Positions 10,777-21,600 of a DNA stretch of 64,000 nt are shown one piece after another. Made by a program: the position numbers and the translations under genes. Origin of the DNA: Ceratodon purpureus (Eukaryota > Streptophyta > Bryopsida > Pseudoditrichales > Ditrichaceae); NCBI GenBank assembly GCA_014871385.1, contig CM026426.1, forward strand, positions 38,905,799 to 38,969,798. Reading direction: 5' to 3'. The notes beneath the pieces were generated by a model. The model was not told the DNA's origin, did no database searches, and saw only the letters and a list, made by a program, of their open reading frames with translations. Position 1 is the stretch's first letter. Every line of letters starts with the position of its first letter.

Positions 10777-11760
10777 AAGTTAGGATAAGGACCGGATAAA
10801 ATGGCAGCGACTAACAATGGGGCTCAAGTGCACCAGGCTGTCAATCCGGATAGATAGCGGCAGTAACTAGGAATAGAAGGCGGCCACCGGTCCGGGATAC
10901 CCGGGATCCAAGATCCGGAATTTCTGGATCTCGGTTGGCCACTTGGTTGCTATAGGCCCGATAGGTTTAGTACTTAAGCTGGACGTTTCTCCAAGGCCGG
11001 GGCCTTGTTTTGTACGCCGTTTTGTTGTTGCAATTGAGAATATACTTTTGGATTTGTTGTGTCGACCGCCTGGCTGACGGGTCCGTTACCGTAATGGTTT
11101 GTTGGTACTATTGTCTTCAGTAGTGTTCCGGAGGAGTGTTGAACAGTGGGATAGTTTGGAGAGCGCCCGGAGAGATTGGAAAGGTGTCAAGCGTCGAGTG
11201 TTGACGGTTTTCAATCTGGGAAGGAGCCTGGAGGGGAGGAGAGACGTACTGCAGCAGGGCTAGTAGTCTTAAGGACACGGAGGGCCGTGTGTACACCGGA
11301 ATCCGGAAACGGACCGGTCGCTTCCTGTAGATGGGATAAAAGCCGGATTTCCTACTGCGAACCAATCCGGAAGGGAGATGATATAGTTAGGGTACCGTAC
11401 AACCGTAAGGTGATGTCGTTGTAGTATGATTTCCGTACCCATAACCGGCACTGAGTAGCTTTCCGGACCGGTACCTAGCCATAGAGAAGGATTATTACTC
11501 CACTCTCCGGGTGGTAGATAGGAACATTGGGGTGTCCAGCCACTTTAAGTCACGGGACGGTGGAGAATCCAGCCACTTGAAAGGATAGACGGATCAGTGG
11601 GAACCGGCCACTAGTCTAAAAAGCCGGAAAATAGGAACGAGGCAAAAACTACCGGATCAGACCGACCGGTCAAGAGACGGAAGACGGTTGGATTCGGGTG
11701 GTGATTTCCGTTATGATCTAAAAGGAGGAAAACTATAGGTCTTCGTGGGAACGAACACGG

Positions 11761-12053
11761 AGTGGTTTACTTTGGAGGGTATTTAGAGTGAATTAAGTGC
11801 CTTCTGGAGGAATACGGGTACCACGTCGTGCTACAATAAAACCTTCAGTGTAGGGCACATTGACTAAACGCCGGTAGAATCTCTTATACCAAGATATGTG
11901 ACCAACAATTGGACAAGACATGATCGGCTTTGATTGGAACATAACAAAATATTCGAAAGGAATAGCTTTCACTATTTGCGGCGAAGAGAAATATAACTGC
12001 ATTAATTGCTACATGAGGCAATATTTAGAAGATGGTTGGATAATGCAAATCAT
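11761..12053. other. Flank between the CCGG-rich element and the large transposon
   Basis: No gene. Composition drops back to AT-rich after about 11760. The segment ends at TTGT (12054-12057), which is also found directly after the right end of the large transposon and is the candidate target duplication. Confidence 0.4.
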
Positions 12054-12057
12054 TTGT

Positions 12058-12089
12058 AGGTGAGAGTACACTAGACCCTTGTACTTTTG
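12058..12089 (+). repeat. Left terminal inverted repeat of the large transposon
   Basis: It starts (A)GGTGAGAGTAC and ends CTTTTG, pairing with 22971-23003. It contains the GTAC core that recurs through the element's non-coding sequence. Confidence 0.7.
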
Positions 12090-12312
12090 TATGTCACAGT
12101 GAAAAAAAGGCAAAGTACTAGAATTTGTACTTTGAATTACTCAATATTGGAGGTCGTTTTCTGTTGATTTGTTGTGTCTCCTATATTATACAATACTTAA
12201 GGGGGACTAATTCAATAGTAGTTGAGAAAAAAAACATTAGCACATACATATAATTGATACTTTTGCACAGCCTTAGGCGGATGTCACAAAGTACAAAAGT
12301 ATCAGAAAAGTA
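12060..12312. promoter_or_regulatory. Left subterminal GTAC-word cluster
   Basis: Within 250 bases there are at least six GTAC-centred words, mostly AAAGTAC or its complement GTACTTT (near 12066, 12081, 12115, 12129, 12290, 12310). Subterminal arrays of a short palindromic word are a common form of transposase-binding site. That role is inferred. Confidence 0.45.
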
Positions 12313-12889
12313 CAAAGTTCATGCATCATTGAAACTCGAATGGAAGCTGCCGCTTGTTGGAGAATACCTGACAGGGAGGCCAGTAAGGTGGGAAATGAAT
12401 TGCCATGGTAGCATGATTTAAATTTTGTAGATCTAGCAAAGAAGTAACGGTTTTTTTGCAGCGAAAAAGTTGTGCAAAAGTTGTCTTTTTTCTTAATTTC
12501 TTGGCAGAATCTGGTAGAGCAAGAACCAATCCAGAATGGCCAAGCGTCGAATCTGCCAAAAAGCGCTCTACCGGATATATCTTTTTTTTATTGGTGGCTG
12601 CGCTGGCGCTTGTACTCGTAGTCCTTAAAATACTCTTTGTACTACCACGCAAATACGTGGCATTCCACATTGCCTGTCAGTGAGTTCATCGGACGCTGAG
12701 CCTAAATTAGTTAGTTACTATGGCGCATCATTATGCGTCGGGGCGGCGCCTCAGTCTCCATCAAACTTCAGTCCTCTCATGAGATAGTAGAGGGGGGTCT
12801 CCTTGAATCCTTCCTTCTGATTTTATTTTTGTGTCCATACTTCTGTTGTCCATAGCTGGTGGAGAAGTTCATGTCGACTTCTTCTGTGA

Positions 12890-15800
12890 TTGTTCCTTCT
12901 GCATTTCTCCACGTTGAAGACTTTGCAAAAGTTTTCTTCGAAGGATTTGCTCATGGGAAATACCGCAAAGAGGCGGAGGGTACGAGAGGGACTGAGTCGT
13001 CCTGGTCCAGCTGAACGTGCTGCCGAGGTCGAAGCCCTTGAGGCTCAAAGACTAGTTACCGCTAGTGCAGCGCGGGAGAGGAAAACTAGCCAGAGAGTAC
13101 ATGATAGGGAGAGGGTAGCAGAGTCTCAAGTTCTAGCACATGACTTGGCGGGGCAAGCTGCACCTTAGTCTTTTACAGTCAGAGAAAATAGTAGGATTTC
13201 CTTGCGAATTTGTCAAGCCATTGTTCAAGAGTTGAAATAGTGTCCTAATCTAGCTGGGCGGAGAGATGTCATGGAAAGGGTTCTTCGTCATTCTACAGTT
13301 TCTCCCTTTTTGCCTGATTGTTATCACCGTCCACAAGAAGCCCGAGCTAGGGACGCGTTCATTGACAACTTTAAGAATGAGCTTCGTCTAGTTAAGGTTG
13401 CAAACTCTCATGATCTGTTAGCTCGGAAATCAGCACTCTTAGATGCCGCAGTTAGTTCCGGCTCCAATGTCCAAGTGAGTGCGTTGTCTAGAGTTTTGGA
13501 CACAACTAAAGAGAGTATTAGCATTGCTTTGAGAAGGAGGTTGCCAGAGGAGGACTCTCAGGGGTTACTTCCGAAGTTGCGTTTGTCTCCGCAGCCAAGG
13601 GCTGGTCTTTTGGAATATGTCAAAGAGTGCATACTCCGTTGGTGGGAGATTCAAACCAAAGTTTCTCCTAACAAGAAGGACATTGTTAGGCACAGAGTTG
13701 GGCGCAAACTTTGGCTTTTACCTCATCCTACTCATTATCTCTGTGAGACGCAAGTAAGTTTGCCTATACAATCTCTCTAACTCTGTTTTAAAAATTGGCA
13801 ATGTCGAGTACGCAGAGTGCTCTAACTTCTGCAGTATTCACTAGAATGTACTGTTCCTCCACCTTTGTTGTCGAAGAGTACATTACGTCACAATTGTCTA
13901 TGCTATGTAGGTAGAGTACCTTGCCTCGGAGTACACTTGTATTCTTTTGGAAGAGAACAATCATATTCGTACTTTTGATTGTGTTAGAGTACAGCCATTT
14001 ACAAGTTCAAGGTATTCATAGTTCCGATGTGTACTCACAGTGTAGTAGTCCTACTGAATGTAAGAAGCTCATGTACACTTTGTATCCCTTTCGAACTATG
14101 TATCATGAGATGCTACTTTCATAAGTCTACTAGCGTACCATTTGTATTACATTTCTACTTCAAAGTACTTTAAGTAATTTCAAAGTAAACAAAGTACTCA
14201 ATGTGTACTATGATGTGGTTATTTAATGGTATATGTAGATTATTAGTTTTTTAGTATCCGGGATTGTAATTAAGTACTAACAGTTAGCAACGTGTGCTAT
14301 GCTCTGATTTTTTACAGACTTCGTATTTCCAACGTTTCCTCGAAGTCCACCCTGAATGCAGTGTTCGGCAGAGGGCATTCGAGAGGTTGAAGCCGTGGTG
14401 GGTAAAGAAATTAAAAGAGAGGAATACATGTTGCTGCATCTATCATGTTGAGATGGACATGATGAAGGCTAGATTAATCAATCTGAGGGACAAGCTGAGG
14501 GGTTTTCATACCTCAACAAATTGCACTTGTCTATGTCTAGTGTGTGCAAACGAAGAAGAAGGGACTGGTTGCCATGCTCACGTCTCTATTTTCAAACACA
14601 TTACAGCTATGTGGGAGGCTTGTTTATGTCCAAAGGGAGAGTATCATAGATGGCATAGGTTGGAGTGCCTTATGGGTGATTGTACACAGTGTGGCTTTCA
14701 TTTATTCAAGGTCTGTCCATTAGAGTTACAAGATTCTCAGTCGTTCCTACTAAAGTGGAAGTGCTTTGAGTACTACAAGGTTAGAGTGCATGCAGAAACA
14801 GGGCAGCCGAAGAAAAGACTGAGAGAGGCTTTCAAGGAGACGCCAGTCCATGAGTTCCTCTCGTACATGGAGAAAACAGTGACTACTTTTGTGACTCACA
14901 ATTTCAGAGCGAGGTGGCAAGATGAGCAATGTCAGCTCATGATGAAGAATATCCCAGAAGGAGTTCTTGTGTCCCATATAGACTATGCTGAAAATTATAC
15001 CTTTGCAATTCAAAACGAAGTGCAAAGCATGTATTACTTCAGCACTAGTGTTACCATTCTTGTGCATATTTCGATGTGGAAGGAAGGTGACGATATCATG
15101 AAGCAAACGCATGATTACATTTCGGATGACAAGGCGCATGATTCTGCATTTGTGCAACATTGTTTAATGTTGCATTGGGATTGGGTGGTTGATGCTGGAC
15201 TTTCCATAGAGGAGCATTGGGTATTCAGTGACGGCTGCAGCTCGCAATTCAAGTGTGCGACTGCCATGTTTTTTGTTGGTCGGTATCCGTCGCTCACTTG
15301 GGGGTGCTTGATGCGGTGGAATTTTTCTGAATCAGCTCACGGGAAGGGGGAGTGGGATGGTGCAGGTGCAGTGGTGAAAAGGGCGTTGAAGGCCGAACAA
15401 ATTCGAAACCCCCTGAGACCGCTTTAGAATGTTGGGCACGTTGTCGATTTTTTGAAAGAAAACTACTCTGAGCGTGTTTCCAGCACATACGCTCAGTCAA
15501 CAACTGACCCAATCTCTCGCGTCTTCTGGAACATAGGCGAATTTGAAGTAGATCACAGAGATAGTAGTATTAAATGTCGCACTTTACCTGGCTCTAAGAA
15601 TTTGGATTCGGTTATGGGTTTCTCTGTGTCTGACCCTACTCTTCTTAGAGCTCGTGAACTCTCTTGCTTTTGCATCCCCTGTGTCGATGGTAATTGGAAT
15701 AACTGTGAAAACTCGTCTCATGTGCAGGAGTGGAAGGTCCAGCATCTACGGCCGCTTAGTACCGGCGATGTAGCAAACCAGATTGAAGTGCTTGATGACG

Positions 15801-16222
15801 ATGGGATTCATGATGGGACTTCCGTGGAGATAGGTGATTTGGTGTCTGTCGGTGACAATTTCATGATCCCAGCAGAGAGTGAAAACGAAGACGGAGTGGA
15901 CTACTACATACTGCAATGTCAACGTACAAAGTTTGTATTGCAGGAGGGTTTGTCATATCTATGGGGCGGTGTTTTTTCAGCAGGGGACAAGGTGATCCGA
16001 GCTAAGTACTATAAGAAGTATGGAAGAGGTGATAAAACATACGTGTCTTGTGATAGGGCAGTTGATGCACATATAGATGCTCATCTGGTCAGAGCTTGCA
16101 AGTTCCCAATGGTTCTTGCAGCCCATAGAGTTAAAGGTAGTCCAGTGTACAAGATTACAGCTGAGTCAAAGAGGATTTGTGAGGATGCGTTGAGGGACAT
16201 GTGGGCATTTAACGAAGAGTAG
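12890..16222 (+). CDS. DDE-like transposase of an unassigned superfamily
   Basis: Block one (12890-13753) holds a basic start (GNTAKRRRVREG), an Arg/Ala/Glu-rich helix and a helical domain with RARDAFIDNFKNELR and SALSRVLDTTKESI. It ends at a CAA|GTAAGT donor. A short exon-like stretch near 13912-14010 (SEYTCILLEENNHIRTFDCV) follows. The main exon opens after TTTTTTACAG at 14318. It contains a Cys/His cluster (CTCLCLVCANEEEGTGCHAH; CLCPKGEYHRW), then three motifs that look like a DDE core: DYAENYTFAIQNE (about 14980), WVFSDGCSSQFKCATAMFF (about 15220) and SAHGKGEWDGAGAVVKR (about 15335). The C-terminal part has EIGDLVSVGDNFMIP and DYYILQCQRTKFVL, loosely like a BAH fold. Similar motifs (SDG..SQ.K; HGKG..DG.G..VKR) occur in a family of animal transposon proteins, recalled from memory. 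TAG codons at 13166, 13238 and 15425 interrupt one otherwise continuous frame. Confidence 0.65.
13795..14290. promoter_or_regulatory. GTAC-rich intronic sequence in the transposase gene
   Basis: Words such as GAGTAC, AAAGTACT and AAAGTAC recur about fifteen times between the first and last transposase exons. That is far denser than in the flanking genome and the same word class as at the element ends. Confidence 0.4.
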
Positions 16223-16415
16223 AAGTCCACAACATAGCATCAAAAATGTATTTCCTATAGCTTAATACAAACTCTGAATGCCATTGTCGTAAGTTCAGCC
16301 GATGATATAATATGTCCATTGTGTCCATTGTGTACAATATTCAAAATATGTACAAATTGTCTTCTAAGAAATGTACTGCATTTGTACACTGTGTACAATA
16401 TGTGCTTAGTGTACC
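16223..16415. other. Convergent intergenic spacer between transposase and SET genes
   Basis: The transposase (forward) and SET gene (reverse) converge here with under 200 bases between stops. The spacer repeats TGTACAATAT/TGTACAAATT and TGTGTCCATTGTGT and presumably holds both 3' ends. Confidence 0.5.
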
Positions 16416-17519
16416 CTAGGTAGAACAAGTACTTTGTAAGTCTACTTTTCCCCTGCATAAAGAACTCTCACACTTGCATTCAAAGTACGGCAAATCAGGG
16501 TCTTCTCTGTTGAAGTCAGTTCCGTAATCCCAGGATAGTTCCTCCAATGGCTGAATTTTGCGTTTTGTGAAGAATGCCAGCTGGTAGAAGCTCCGGTCTA
16601 ACCTTCCGACTAGGACTGGGACATCTACCAAGTTCGAATCCTCGCACCTGTAGACATAGGAAACAGGGGCATTAGAAGTATGGAGAATACGCATAAACCG
16701 ACTAAGAACATACGGTGCAAATAGGAGTGGGACCCACCGGTGATTGAGGAATCGGGCCACATTTCCGAACTGGGTTGCATCAAGGCACAAAGCTGAGTTG
16801 TCGTTCAACACCCGTTCAGCGGCCCAGTCCGCATCAATCTGTAAGCTGTAAGAGGAGCCCCCCTTCACTGCCCGGTTCCTAAGCATTTGCTCGGCATTGG
16901 TCAGAATCTCCCCCGTCATCTCAAATACAAACGCCCCTCTAGAAATAGGTTCTCTTGCCCGGATACCCCAACCCATGCGGGGTGTACGAAAAACCTCTAC
17001 ACTGTATCTCATGCCCTGCTGTACAACACGGTTCCCACAATCGATACGACATCCACACTTTGCATTACACTCAGAAATGAAGGCCCAGGACTTGTATGCC
17101 TAACATGTGACAACACTCTCAATACGGCGTAGCTTAGTACAGTAGCACTGTAGAGTACAAGTACAGTCATAGGCTTCATTTATGCATCGTTGGAGAAAAG
17201 AATCCTTGAGGAATCCGCCTGCCCTATATGCAAATCTGCCACCGTTGGCGGTTGTTGCACATGTACATGGACACGTGGCGGTCAAGCAGTCCCTTGATGG
17301 GCAGGAACAGAACAATCCCTTGCCTAGACTGGACAGCGTTGGGTTCACAATTGCCTGGTCGTAAACAATGCTCTTGTTGATGTATTGAAAACTAGGAAAA
17401 GAAACATCAGAGAACACAAGAGGTATTGGGGTCTTCTCTAGTCCCCTAGACAAATCTTCAACCATATAAGTGAACTGGCCCTGGTAGGTTTCCCATTCCA
17501 ACAGCCCACATTCCCACAA
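16416..17519 (-). CDS. SUVR-like histone-lysine methyltransferase (pre-SET, SET, post-SET) carried by the transposon
   Basis: SUVR-family enzymes methylate histone H3 lysine 9 at plant transposons. From 17519 down, the pre-SET region has VEDLSRGLEKTPIPLVF, then clustered cysteines (CSCPSRDCLTATCPCTC; CINEAYDCTCTLQCYC; SECNAKCGCRIDCGNRVVQQ), the SUVR arrangement. The SET domain follows: MGWGIRAREPISRGAFVFE, DATQFGNVARFLNHR then CEDSNLVDVPVLV (the NHxCxxN cofactor motif), FYQLAFFTKR, and ELSWDYG. The post-SET motif CKCESSLCRGK ends it. A 90-bp intron (16648-16737, GTGGGT to CTACAG) splits NHR from CEDSN and splices in frame. One TAG at 17100-17102 interrupts the frame between the Cys clusters. 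All visible catalytic residues are present, so the ancestor was probably active. It lies inside the inverted repeats of the large transposon, convergent with its transposase. Confidence 0.85.
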
Positions 17520-17660
17520 TTGTTATGCGACAATGTCAATGTATTGAAGTCAACCCCGCAATTGAGGTTACAATACAAAGCTGGCCACAAGTGAACTACA
17601 TTCCGCAAACCCTCCACAAAATCTACCAAAATTGACAACGACGTTCCATCTCCAGCGCTG

Positions 17661-18797
17661 CTACTTCCGGCCCTTGGACGTCGCCATATCTACCTTGCGT
17701 TTCTTCTCTCCTTTCGTCTTTCGCGCGCTCCCGGGAGATGCCTCATCATCGCCTTCTACAGGTTCTGGAAGTTCCTTCGCACGTGCCCGGGTGATCCTCT
17801 CAGTCGCAATGTGGGTTCTCGGTTCTACTTCCTCTCCACCAGCAAGAGCCTCATGAAACAATTGTGTCACGCTCTTATCCACGCAGTGCAGATTTTCAAT
17901 CGCAACCTGTTCACCGTGGTCTCTTTCTCTCTCGCTCGGAATAGTCTGCTGCGGCCCTATAACTGGTTGCTTGACCCTCTTGCCGCGGCTCTCTACTCCC
18001 CTCTAGACAACACGTGTAATGGAAACCTATGGTTAGTAATATAAACTGAAATCTAAAAATCCATCCCAATCTTTTATAAATCTATCCAGACTACGCATAT
18101 TACAAAACAGTAAAGGAGTTTCACCTGTGGGTTCTACGGCTGGACTTTCCGTGTGGCTGACGTCGTGTTTCCTCCCGGTTAGACACTGAGATCCGGGAAT
18201 CGGTTGAGTGGGTGGAGATGTAACCTCCATCTGTGTGCACACCACCTGCAGAGCCTCAACAACGTTATCTCTGTCCAGAATTTGTAGGTGTCGGATAAGA
18301 GATTTGGACGCTGCATTCTCCCCGGGTTCCACTTGATTGGGGACCTCTGCAGTTACAGGGCTGATGAACTCAGTGTCGTAGGACTTGAATACCGGCAGCA
18401 CTCCCAGAGAAGTTTTTGCAGGTTCTACCCCTCTACCCGAGCCTGTTGATCTGGTTGTCCCGAAACTGGAGGGGAGGGTGGGCATCTTCTCATCATTATC
18501 TTCATTGCTTGAAGAGTTGTCGTCAGAGTCCAGCTCCGGCTCCGAAGATCCTACTTTTCGACCACCTTCTCCGTCCAAGCATTCGAAGACAACTGGATCC
18601 TCCCTCTTCCGTTTGGCGCCACTCGCAGTCTGCTTCGACAAGATCCTGGAAGGGCCATCCTGCAACAGCACTGGCAACTCAGTGTCTTCGATGACGTCCG
18701 GATCAGGTAAGTAAACCTGGCTCAATCTCTCTTCCACCACAATAGGCAGCGTTACAGCAGGCGCATGAAAGGAAAAAGTGGAAGACTCTGCAAACAA
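17661..18797 (-). CDS. Probable N-terminal region of the SUVR-like gene (disordered, acidic and basic)
   Basis: From 18797 down the frame is open and rich in acidic and Ser residues: PDPDVIEDTELPVLLQDG, GAKRKREDPVVFE (nuclear-localisation-like), SDDNSSSNEDNDEKMPT. A second open block (about 18000-17661) is charged and Lys/Arg-rich (ERERERDHGEQ, ERITRARAKELPEP, RKTKGEKKRKVD). A splice site is likely near 18033-18120. SUVR proteins have long disordered N-termini before pre-SET, and this block sits directly upstream on the same strand. I infer it is the same gene, but the join across 17520-17660 was not resolved and it could be a separate nuclear protein. Confidence 0.45.
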
Positions 18798-18829
18798 CCA
18801 TTCAATCTTCTAGGTTAAATTTAATCGCA

Positions 18830-19378
18830 AAGTACAAACTCTGGTTACAAGAATCAAAAACGGACTTTCTAGTACCTCTAACAGGACTCTAATGTACATT
18901 GTGTACTAATATTAGAGTGTGGGTACAAACAATAGTCTCGGCGTTATACAGTAGATACATCATGTTCAAAGGGGTAGACTATGTACAATAGATTTGTACC
19001 TAGACTCATCAAATTAGTACACCAGCATAGTGGCTTAATTGCAGCATTCACAAAGTACTATACATTTAGGACTCTAAAAAGGAAAGATGAAAGTATGTAC
19101 GAAGATTTAGTACACTGCAGATCCAGCTCCTATAGACAGTGTATCACCAACTACCATAGTGTACTCAGTACATCACACATACTACAAAGCATAGCACGCC
19201 CAAATGGACTGTAACAAAGATAAGTACATTCACAGTGACTTACCGCAACATCATAGTTTAATTCGAGAATTAAGTACATCTAGACTCTGCTAAGTACTCT
19301 ACACGCTAGCAAATTCCACAACATAGTACCTAAACTATACAATATACGCGGATATTAGAGACAATGACCCATTTGTAC
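18830..19378. promoter_or_regulatory. GTAC-rich spacer between the SET and RING-like genes
   Basis: About 550 bases with roughly twenty GTAC words (AAAGTAC, GTACATT, GTACACT and similar), the densest patch in the element. It lies directly upstream of the SET gene and downstream of the RING-like gene, so it may hold the SET promoter as well as element-specific binding sites. Confidence 0.45.
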
Positions 19379-21124
19379 TTAGCAAAACATTCGCACATCA
19401 TCAACAATTAACATACCGTTTGTTGGCAACATCGACTTTGCACAGTGTGCCCTTGCTTGGAGAACTCTGACCCTCTTCTCTAACACGCCTAGCTTTCTCC
19501 CTTGATCACGCATTTCCGACGATGGATGTCCCCACCCGAAGCTATTGTACCAGTCCGGATGGGGAACCGCTCCGCAGCCCTTGGCCAAGCACGCCCCGCA
19601 ATTCACGAATACAACAGAAGCACAGAATGGGTGGTAAAGGTGCCTACAACTAGATAGAACAACATCATTGCATGGGAAAGGAAATAGGCACAAACAGCAA
19701 GCTGTAATTGCGATAGAACCCGAATCTCTAGAACTCCCAACGACGGACTCATCAACTGTCTCCGTATACACCATTGGGCGTGACCAGATGGAGGCGTTGC
19801 TCTTCCCTTGCTTCAGCTGGAAGTTTTCGGCGGATAATGCATCGAATAACTTCTGCCTCCCCTCAAGCATCGTTGCCACACCCTCCAGCTCCAATTCGGC
19901 TGCTTTCTGTTCAGCCAAGTCAACCCGCATCTGAGCCTCCTCCTCCTCCAGCTGCTCTTGAATCCCTTCCATCTTGATCTTCTCCCGGACTGAGCTCTGA
20001 CCCTCCGACTCTAGCACGTCGATTCTGACCCTTTTCTGCTGAATTTGATGCTTGCAGCTATCCACCAAGCAGGTCCTCTGCTTGCACTTCGACCTCGCTG
20101 CCTCGGTCCTCTCCAGACAGTGGACCTTCTTCACAGCAAATGCCTTAAGTTCTAAGTGCAACACCCCCATCAATCCCTCTAAATCCTTCAACCTCTCCTG
20201 CACAAGTCCCTTCCTCCATCCCACCAATCCCTCACTCCGATCTTGCACACTCCCCTGCACACAAACCCCAGAACCCATCCCACTTTCGAAATTCCCATCA
20301 CAATCCTCTGTCTCCCCAAAACAAGATCCCAAACCCGGTTCCAGTCCCTCCTTCGCAAGCAGCGACTTCCTCCCACTGTCGAAGGTCCCTCCCCCACCAT
20401 CCCCATCCGTCCCAGGCTCCAATTTGATGCTGCACCACTCTTTTCCCCGCACATCGACGGGACCCTTCCCTTCAAATGTCTTCCTCAAAGCTAGGAGTTT
20501 AGAAAGGTCCTGTTTGTACCTCAACCGCTGGCGCTCATTCGTCTCTGCACCAAAACCGCACCAATCAACGAACCGAGCACCCTCCTTGTATTCAAAAGTT
20601 ACACCTTCCGCAAACTTCACCTTGACGTTGTTAGGGATTTCTCCCGGTCCATGCTGGTACAGGATGGGATGTAGGAATTTCACCCGCGCCACAACCTCCG
20701 GTACCTTGCAATTCAACCAGCAGAATCCGGCACGGCCTCCATCTCCGTAACGACCCCCAAACAACTTCTTCACAGCATCGGCCCACACGGTATTCTTTCG
20801 GAAACGGTGGAGGTTGTCACCTTCTAGAGGAAGACCGTACTTTCTGTGGAAATCCTCCCTAGTCAATGTGCGAGGGGGCGCCTTCAAGCGCCGTATCTCA
20901 GCCTCAACATCCTCCACCGACTGTATTTTCTTGACAGACCTCCCAGCCTTCTTCCGATTCGACGCAGGGACCGCCTTGTCGTTGCGGAGCACGTCGGTGT
21001 TGCCTCCTTCGTCGTCGGTGCACACCTCCGTCGCGGACTCCTCCCTCTTGCTCGAAATGCCAGACTTCGACTGCACCAGTCTCCGGTGTCCGCGCCGTCA
21101 GGCTCTCCTCCATGGCGACCCTAA
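19379..21124 (-). CDS. Coiled-coil and RING-like zinc finger protein carried by the transposon
   Basis: A single open frame of about 565 codons. The N-terminal third is basic (SNRKKAGRSVKKIQ) and holds a conserved-looking segment, REDFHRKYGLPLEGDN, KNTVWADAVKKLFGGRYGDG, RAGFCWLNCKVPEVVARVKF. The middle is a long probable coiled coil rich in Glu/Gln/Leu (about 20150-19850). Near the C-terminus is a RING-like cysteine/histidine array, CCLCLFPFPC, CRHLYHPFC, CGACLAKGCG, suggesting E3 ubiquitin or SUMO ligase activity or simple zinc binding. A good ATG at about 21115 (GGTCGCCATGGAGG) is in another frame, so the true start needs either splicing or a later codon. The composition is more G/C-rich than its surroundings. 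The function within the element is unknown; a DNA- or chromatin-binding accessory protein is a guess. Confidence 0.6.
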
Positions 21125-21199
21125 ACGCTAACACCAAAATGTCGCTACGGCATTCCCCAACAACCTAAACCTCCTAACTCTGACCCTCACACTCACTCT

Positions 21200-21600
21200 G
21201 ACCCTAAACCCTGCGAATGGAGCTCACGGTAAAACCCTCCCAGACGAACCCACAACACCCGCAGCAACGCATAGCACACAGCAGATTCAAAACTAAGATT
21301 CACGAACCCCCCGCCAAACTGAGGTGCGAGACGACGACCGGCGGTCACCGGTCACCCAATGTAACAACCTGCGGTCACCGGTTCCCTGCGTTAGCAGCCA
21401 ATGCAGCAACTGGTGACCACCGGTTACCATTCAAAATTACACCTACCTCAAGAACCGAAATTAATAACTCTCAAATGCTCCGTGACTTCTAGGATTTATG
21501 AAATCTACTTGCGGGGCTATTCTCAGTTAACAAACTAGGCAAAAACGTAGATGAAGTGGACAGCTTAGATTAAAGTTTTTAAAAATCAAATATTAAACAA
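21200..21600. other. Probable promoter region of the RING-like gene
   Basis: Upstream of the reverse-strand gene. It contains several copies of CCGGTCACC/GGTGACCGG-type words between about 21335 and 21430 (CGGTCACCGG, GGTCACCGGTTCC, GGTGACCACCGG), a small palindromic cluster that could be regulatory. No gene is seen. Confidence 0.35.

Larger units (their letters stand above)
8310..11760 (+). mobile_element. CCGG-rich repeat element of uncertain class
   Basis: This block stands out by a very high density of CCGG and CCGGA/TCCGG words, by higher G+C, and by a self-contained layout: promoter-like sequence, leader, then about 1.85 kb of coding-like DNA, then 0.95 kb of CCGG-rich non-coding DNA. 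A composition this different from both flanks suggests insertion. I could not find paired long terminal repeats or inverted repeats, and no reverse transcriptase, integrase or transposase is visible. It could be a non-autonomous retroelement carrying only a gag-like frame, or a fragment of a larger element. It is treated as an old, broken copy. Confidence 0.5.

Noticed and set aside
14318-16222. Transposase as CACTA, Mutator, hAT or KDZ
   Set aside because: None of the diagnostic blocks of these families is present, and the ends do not start CACTA or carry 8-9 bp duplications.
20052-20750. 232-codon forward frame
   Set aside because: It lies antisense within the coiled-coil/RING-like gene, with Pro/Ser bias that mirrors the Gly/Glu/Arg codons of the real frame.
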